Shown here piece after piece: positions 59,745 through 64,000 of a stretch of 64,000 nucleotides of DNA (position 1 is the stretch's first letter; each line of letters starts with the position of its first letter). This DNA is from Epiperipatus broadwayi. Its lineage: Eukaryota; Onychophora; Udeonychophora; Euonychophora; Peripatidae. The notes under the pieces were generated by a model. The model worked only from the letters and a program-made list of their open reading frames with translations. It made no database searches and was not told the DNA's origin. The stretch covers positions 5,397,501-5,461,500 of the forward strand of contig JAQFVV010012446.1 in the NCBI GenBank assembly GCA_028023455.1. Reading direction: 5' to 3'. The position numbers and the translations under genes were made by a program.

Positions 59745-60122
59745 ATAGTCATAGATCACATGACTATTCTGTTAAGCTTGTAAGTTATAAACAATGAGAA
59801 TTGCCAATTCCTCAACAAGCTTTGTGATAAATGCTTAGCCAGGGACAACATTTAAAATATCTCTGTCAGGAACCTCCCCAAATCCCTGACCATGGTTTCG
59901 TGCTTTGGCACTCCTCAGAGAGGTGCCAGGGTAAGTTCAGACACTAGATCTAAAAATACCAACCCAACGCCAAGCACCTATCTAAAAGTTATCTATTGAG
60001 TGGAAAATCAGGCGGACACCTACATGTCTTCAAACCCAGCTATCCAACTCAAATAGCTATATGGGGCTGATAGATCTTCAGCCATACCATATATTAGTAG
60101 TCTTAGCAATATAAAATTGTAA
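59745..60122 (-). mobile_element. Family B repeat in the TMEM267 intron
   Basis: It shares gatcacatgac, aagcttg and aaatgcttagcc words and the general block order with 11683-12055 and contains the intact hammerhead at 59884-59922 on the - strand, antisense to TMEM267. Confidence 0.6.
59884..59922 (-). ncRNA. Hammerhead ribozyme, type I, family B (intact core)
   Basis: On the - strand: stem I CTCT (59922-59919) with AGGG (59887-59884), including one G-U; CTGAGGA (59918-59912); stem II GTGC-CAAA-GCAC (59911-59900), perfect; GAAA (59899-59896); stem III ACC/GGT with a two-base loop; cleavage residue C at 59888. All invariant positions are present. Because it is antisense in the TMEM267 intron, it would not cut that pre-mRNA. 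Confidence 0.8.
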
Positions 60123-60929
60123 ATGGTATGATACATATACATGTATATAAGAGAGGTCGGAGGTGGGGGGGGACAAACCTTAATTCTTCCAATAGAACTA
60201 TGATTTGTTACTGTTGTATAGCAATTGGTCTTAACTGAAGTGAACTGATCTCTTGAGCTGCCAAACTTCTTCTAGGAAGCAAGATGTTGTTCAGAATTCT
60301 TTTAAATAGAAACAGAAAATCACTTACATGATAGAGTTCAATTTTGAAAAACTACCCATGGATTTCGTTATACCCTAGAAGGCAATCCAACCAATATAAA
60401 TGAGATAATTTTAGTAATTTGATATTTTTTTTCAAATATACTTGTATAATGTATTTTTTCAAAACGGATAAGAAGGTATTTTAGATATCCAAAGAGTACT
60501 GGGCAGAATGATTTTTTTTCTCTCATTCTTTTTTTATTTTCCTAATCTTATCTACTCTTGATTACAAATAGATATAGTGCTACACCCCAAATCCATTTTT
60601 TTCTTCCAGTCTAATTTCATTTAATCAAGTTAACAATTGGAGAATAACCACAAAATTCCATCTTAGTAATTATATGGATCCAGAACCTCTAGGCTATTTT
60701 TGGAACTAATTTTAATTTTTTTCCATATTCCTGTAGAGATACTTTTATATTCCACATTTCCAAAACATCAAGATAGCTCATTTTTCTTTTATAACAATTA
60801 TCATGTCTTATTCTCAAAGCAAAATGTGCAATTTAATGAAACTTCAGTGTATTAGAGATATTTCTAATTCCTCGTCCATTAATTGGTGTGCCATTTTGTC
60901 CAACAGCTATTAGCTCAAGATTTACATTC
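60123..60929. other. Intronic DNA, nothing recognised
   Basis: A short G-rich tract (ggaggtggggggggac) lies near 60160. No coding or repeat feature could be assigned. Confidence 0.4.
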
Positions 60930-61178
60930 ATTTAAATCTGGGGTAGGGAACCTTTTTTTTTTTGCCAAGGTCCATTTGGATATTTATAATCTCATTCACG
61001 GGCCATATAAAATTATCTATTTAAAATTTAGCCTACTATATTTGATTAAAAATTTAATTCGCCTCTAATCATTAAAGGTGGACATTCTTTTCAACTGGCA
61101 GGCCAATTTCAGCTTTTCCTTTTTAAACAAGGGCCATAATTTTTTTGTGAATTAAAAATATTAGTAACATCATTATTA

Positions 61179-61344
61179 AGAGTACCAAACTCTCCCTACA
61201 GTAGTGCTACTAAATGCAAGCCTTCATAATCAATGGATTACGAAGGCTCGCACTTGGTGGCACTACTATATGGAGAGTTTGGTACTCTTATTAACAGCAT
61301 GTGAAAGCATATGAACTGGTGATCATGTGAAGTTTTGATGGTTT
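61179..61344. mobile_element. Family A palindrome nested in the hAT element, 14-bp target duplication
   Basis: Forward start (gagtaccaaactctcc…) and inverted copy form an almost perfect hairpin of about 115 bp, then the leader end aactggtgatcatgtgaagt. taacatcattatta occurs at 61165-61178 and 61345-61358, exactly 14 bp. The ribozyme segment is lost. Confidence 0.75.
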
Positions 61345-61394
61345 TAACATCATTATTATTAATGACTATTCCACATTTAATGACAGTTTTTCTG

Positions 61395-61835
61395 GATCAT
61401 TTTGAACCTATCTATCTTCATGAGTAGAGTTATATGCCCAAATTTTTCTTTATGATCTGGACAGATTGATTCTACAACAGATAGGATGCAGCCTTTTATG
61501 GTTTTGAATTTTTTGCTTTCTTTTTTGTTGTTTTGAAATAGTATAACTCGCTCTCACTGAATTTTTTGGACTCATACTTTTTATAAAATATGTTAGCTGC
61601 TTGATGAAGCTCCTTTTCAAGTTCTCTATTTTAATATATTTTTTCTTCCCCAATCATTTTGTTGTAGTCAGAATGTTTTGATCTCTTAATAATATATTCT
61701 TTATTAACTGAAATACTTTCCAGATGTACCAGGAATATTGATTCACTATTTTTTTCTATAAAAAAGTATACATTGAGTCCATTTCATTTCATATGCAGGT
61801 GATTTTCTGTGTCAGTTTTTTTTATCTTACTCCAT
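61395..61835 (-). pseudogene. hAT transposase remnant, N-terminal part
   Basis: Pieces in order on the - strand: KIKKTDTEN, NVYFFIEKNSESIFLV, SVNKEYIIKRSKHSDYNKM, EKI..KIENLKRSFIKQLTYF, SVRASYTISKQ, and, after frame changes, VESICPDHKEKFGHITLL. They follow the BED finger, ...EYN..RH..KH..Y, coiled segment and ..RASY.I... order of GTF2IRD2/ZBED-like hAT transposases. Stops and frame changes show it is dead. The catalytic DDE/RNase H-like region is absent. Confidence 0.65.
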
Positions 61836-62830
61836 ATAGCCATCTTAATAAAAAGAAATTAAATGCAAAATAATGATGATAAAATGAAGTAAAATTTGAG
61901 ATTTATTTTTGCTAATTATACATTCATGTGTGAAAAACACTATAAAAACAGCAAAATGTGCTCAGCGTCATAGATTAAATCTATAGTCAGACCATTCAAT
62001 GTAGATAATTTGTTGGAGTATTTATTGCACCAAAGGTTGGAGAGAGAAAAAGATGTAGTTGAGAAAATATGTGTTTAAATGGAAGTTTTATACCGATCTA
62101 TTTTTATGTAAATTTATGAATATGTCTGGTGGGCCTGCTTGAGAGTTTTCAAGGACTGATGATGGTCTACGGGTCGGAGGTTCCTCTTCTCTGATTTAAA
62201 TAATGAAAAATCTTGAGCAAAGAACTGTGCATGCAATCTCAGTGGGAAAACAAAACGATATAATTTTGGGCATAGAGCCTTAGTGGAAAGCTATTAATAA
62301 ATTTGAAATGTAATGAGGAAAATGAAATATGGTAAAGAATATGATTACGTAAATAAAAGAAAATAGGAATAAATAAAAAAACCCACGGAGATAGAAAAAA
62401 CAAGGAAGTGACAGTTTAAGAAAAACAGGAAAAGTTAGGAATTAATAGTGATTGTATTACTAGAATAACAACTAATGGCCACTAAATAAGAGAACCTAAG
62501 ATACATTCGTGACATTAAAAAAAGGGAATTAAAGTGAGAAAAGGTGTTTTTAAAAATTTTTGAATGTAGAGTAAAATTGCATTGAAAAACATAACAAAGA
62601 GAGAATTTGTGTGTTAGTTTGTATTTTTTTTTTTTTTGAGATGTTATATCCAAGATTTACACTGTTTGTTTTTTTTACATCATACTTTGATTTCTTTAAT
62701 AAAGTTAGAAAAAAAAAATTGACTTATATATAGTAGTAAATTTATTTGATTATGTTTTAAATAATGAGTTTCCATTCGTAAAAATAATTTGTCGCTATAT
62801 TTTCAAAATCTTTATTATTTTATTTTTCAG

Positions 62831-63148
62831 GATGCTTTATCGCTGAGCAGGCGGCCTCCTTTTCATCTGACAACATTAATACCACCAATGTCTATTTTCT
62901 TATATACTATTGCTAGGTTATTGGATTTTAAAAACTGTTGGCTTTTACCATTTCTTTTTATCGTTGCTTGTTTGTCTCATCATGTACGAGATGGATCAAG
63001 GCGAGGTCTATGGCTATGGCCGTTCGGTAGTACTGAACCTATTCCTTATTGGTTATATATTGGTATAACTATTACTTTACCATATTTAACCAAATTATTT
63101 GTTATGTGGTTTTCATCGTCAAATTCAAATTTAGAAAATATTGTGTAA
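62831..63148 (+). CDS. TMEM267: TMEM267, last coding exon (residues 100-204)
   Basis: The acceptor tatttttcag ends at 62830 and the exon starts GAT in phase 0. It encodes DALSLSRRPPFHLTTLIPP, matching the LPRRPF..STVIP region of vertebrate TMEM267. A hydrophobic helix follows (about 115-132), then a helix with CLSHHVRDGSRRGLWLWPFG (146-165), the family signature, and a final membrane segment IPYWLYIGITITLPYL (170-185). The short polar tail ends at TAA (63146-63148). The HHxxxD set at 149-153 together with D86/D88/H89 could bind metal, by analogy with DUF457-type proteins; this is inference. Confidence 0.92.
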   Translation, partial: DALSLSRRPPFHLTTLIPPMSIFLYTIARLLDFKNCWLLPFLFIVACLSHHVRDGSRRGLWLWPFGSTEPIPYWLYIGITITLPYLTKLFVMWFSSSNSNLENIV

Positions 63149-63771
63149 AATATTCAAATGTTCCTAATCAAATTATATCCGACATTTTTTTTTTATTATG
63201 ACTATTTTCGTAATTTAATGAATGACAGATATTTTTATTGAAGAGAACAGGGCACGTTCCAATTAAAGCTTATTTATACATAAAAAATAAAGGAAATGAA
63301 ATCTTTAAATACGTAGAGTTATATACTAAATAATTTATACATGAGATGAACATGTAAATATATTCACAATTTTATCTAGCTGAATATGATTTTTAGGATC
63401 TTAGTATTATAAGAATGCCATAAAGTTGCAGTAAACTTAAAAGTGGGCCAGTTGATAAAATAGATTATAATTAAAATCTTCATTCCCAAAATTATATATA
63501 TAGTATACATAATAAATGTAAATAATTGTCATACTTAATCAAATCAAAACATAGTAATGTTTTATTATTTTTGTGGTTTGTAATTACAATTTACCATTAC
63601 TTTTACTCGATTATGTATACATAAAGTAATAAATTGCCCCCTTGAAATATATTACATATGATCTTTTTAAATTATAATAAGGATACAAATAAATGGTAGC
63701 AATACATAACTAATGCAGACATACTTTCAATTACTTAGAATACTTAATCTAATGATTATGATTTAAAACAA
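63149..63771 (+). other. TMEM267 3' UTR and downstream DNA
   Basis: AATAAA at 63286-63291 is the first good polyadenylation signal, about 140 nt after the stop. Beyond it the sequence is AT-rich with nothing recognised. Confidence 0.5.
63286..63291 (+). terminator. Polyadenylation signal AATAAA for TMEM267
   Basis: Canonical hexamer on the gene strand at a plausible distance from the stop codon. Use is inferred. Confidence 0.5.
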
Positions 63772-63950
63772 GAATGAGCAAATTATAACCCACAGCCCAC
63801 ATACATGACAATTTGTGCATCTCACGTTAAATGTCACAAGCATACACATACAGTCGTACAATGCCAGACAACATCCTAAAATTGTCCAAAATAAATTTTA
63901 AAAGTTTTATTTCATGAAATTCACTAAAAATAATAGTTTGCCCGCATGAT
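63772..63950. mobile_element. Small hAT-like MITE remnant
   Basis: aatgagcaaattataaccca..gcccacat at the left and, reversed from the right, caatcatgcgggcaaactat resemble the CAGGGGTGAGCAAACTATGG-type ends of hAT MITEs. Termini are eroded and no duplication is clear. Confidence 0.35.
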
Positions 63951-64000
63951 TGCAATAATTTGTTGTATCTCGTATTGAAAAGTAAAAGTACTTTTGAAGT

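Larger units (their letters stand above)
60938..62193 (-). mobile_element. hAT element with exact 8-bp duplication and decayed transposase
   Basis: Left end CTGGGGTAGGGAACCT; right end AGGTTCCTCTTCTCTG. atttaaat lies at 60930-60937 and 62194-62201, an exact 8-bp target duplication as expected for hAT. The - strand interior has several transposase pieces (see 61395-61835). A family A palindrome is inserted at 61179-61344. Confidence 0.85.
50408..62830 (+). other. TMEM267: TMEM267 intron, 12.4 kb, phase 0
   Basis: Bounded by GTAAAT and a T-rich acceptor, tttatttttcag. It contains, in order, family A pieces (50976-51013, 51647-51840, 52372-52412), a miniature LTR element, a long palindrome, a tandem repeat, a LINE tail, a hAT remnant, family A, a palindrome, family B, and a second hAT remnant with a family A insertion. 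None carries a visible spliceable coding exon. Confidence 0.85.

Noticed and set aside
1-64000. CRISPR array, bacterial operon or phage region
   Set aside because: No regularly spaced repeats, Shine-Dalgarno-led gene runs or bacterial coding density; spliced genes and retroelements show an animal genome.

Overview
The window is AT-rich animal DNA with a small, spliced gene content and a dense load of transposable elements. Large introns, tRNA-derived repeats, Penelope-like, hAT and LTR elements suggest an invertebrate with a big genome. A mollusc such as a cephalopod is my guess, but nothing in the sequence proves the taxon. Two protein genes can be supported. TMEM267 lies on the + strand: a coding exon at 50111-50407, a 12.4-kb intron, and a last exon at 62831-63148. 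On the - strand, 8480-9370 encodes a 296-residue secreted, almost uncharged Pro/Ala/Leu/Ile-rich protein that I do not recognise.

Layout. 1-2945 is featureless. 2954-4670 is a TIR element with an 8-bp target duplication. 6134-7015 is the first of many 'family A' palindromic repeats. 8480-9378 holds the secreted-protein gene. 10795-13562 is a cluster of 'family B' repeats interrupted by a pyrimidine-rich satellite. 17273-21976 is a minus-strand LTR retrotransposon with 1.56-kb LTRs and only a broken gag. 24389-24611 and 43245-43661 are two copies of a foldback element with 9-11 bp duplications. 26008-27526 is a head-to-head pair of Penelope-like fragments with a GIY-YIG domain. 34555-35010 and 42628-44640 hold 'family C' repeats. 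44992-45927 is a long family A composite. The TMEM267 intron contains a complete miniature LTR element (52479-54008, CATAT duplication), two hAT remnants, a LINE tail and several palindromes.

The most interesting signal is shared by families A, B and C. One strand of each carries a type I hammerhead ribozyme core: CUGANGA, a stem II hairpin, GAAA, a minimal stem III, and a matching stem I. The best copies are at 34847-34901 (+), 45742-45783 (+) and 59884-59922 (-). A palindrome at 59512-59740 carries a fourth, weaker version. Family A composites are made of forward and inverted monomers. They are flanked by exact 14-bp direct repeats at three loci and 13-bp repeats at a fourth, which fits no standard cut-and-paste superfamily. 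With Penelope-like remnants in the same window, this looks like a population of retrozyme-like, ribozyme-bearing non-autonomous retroelements.
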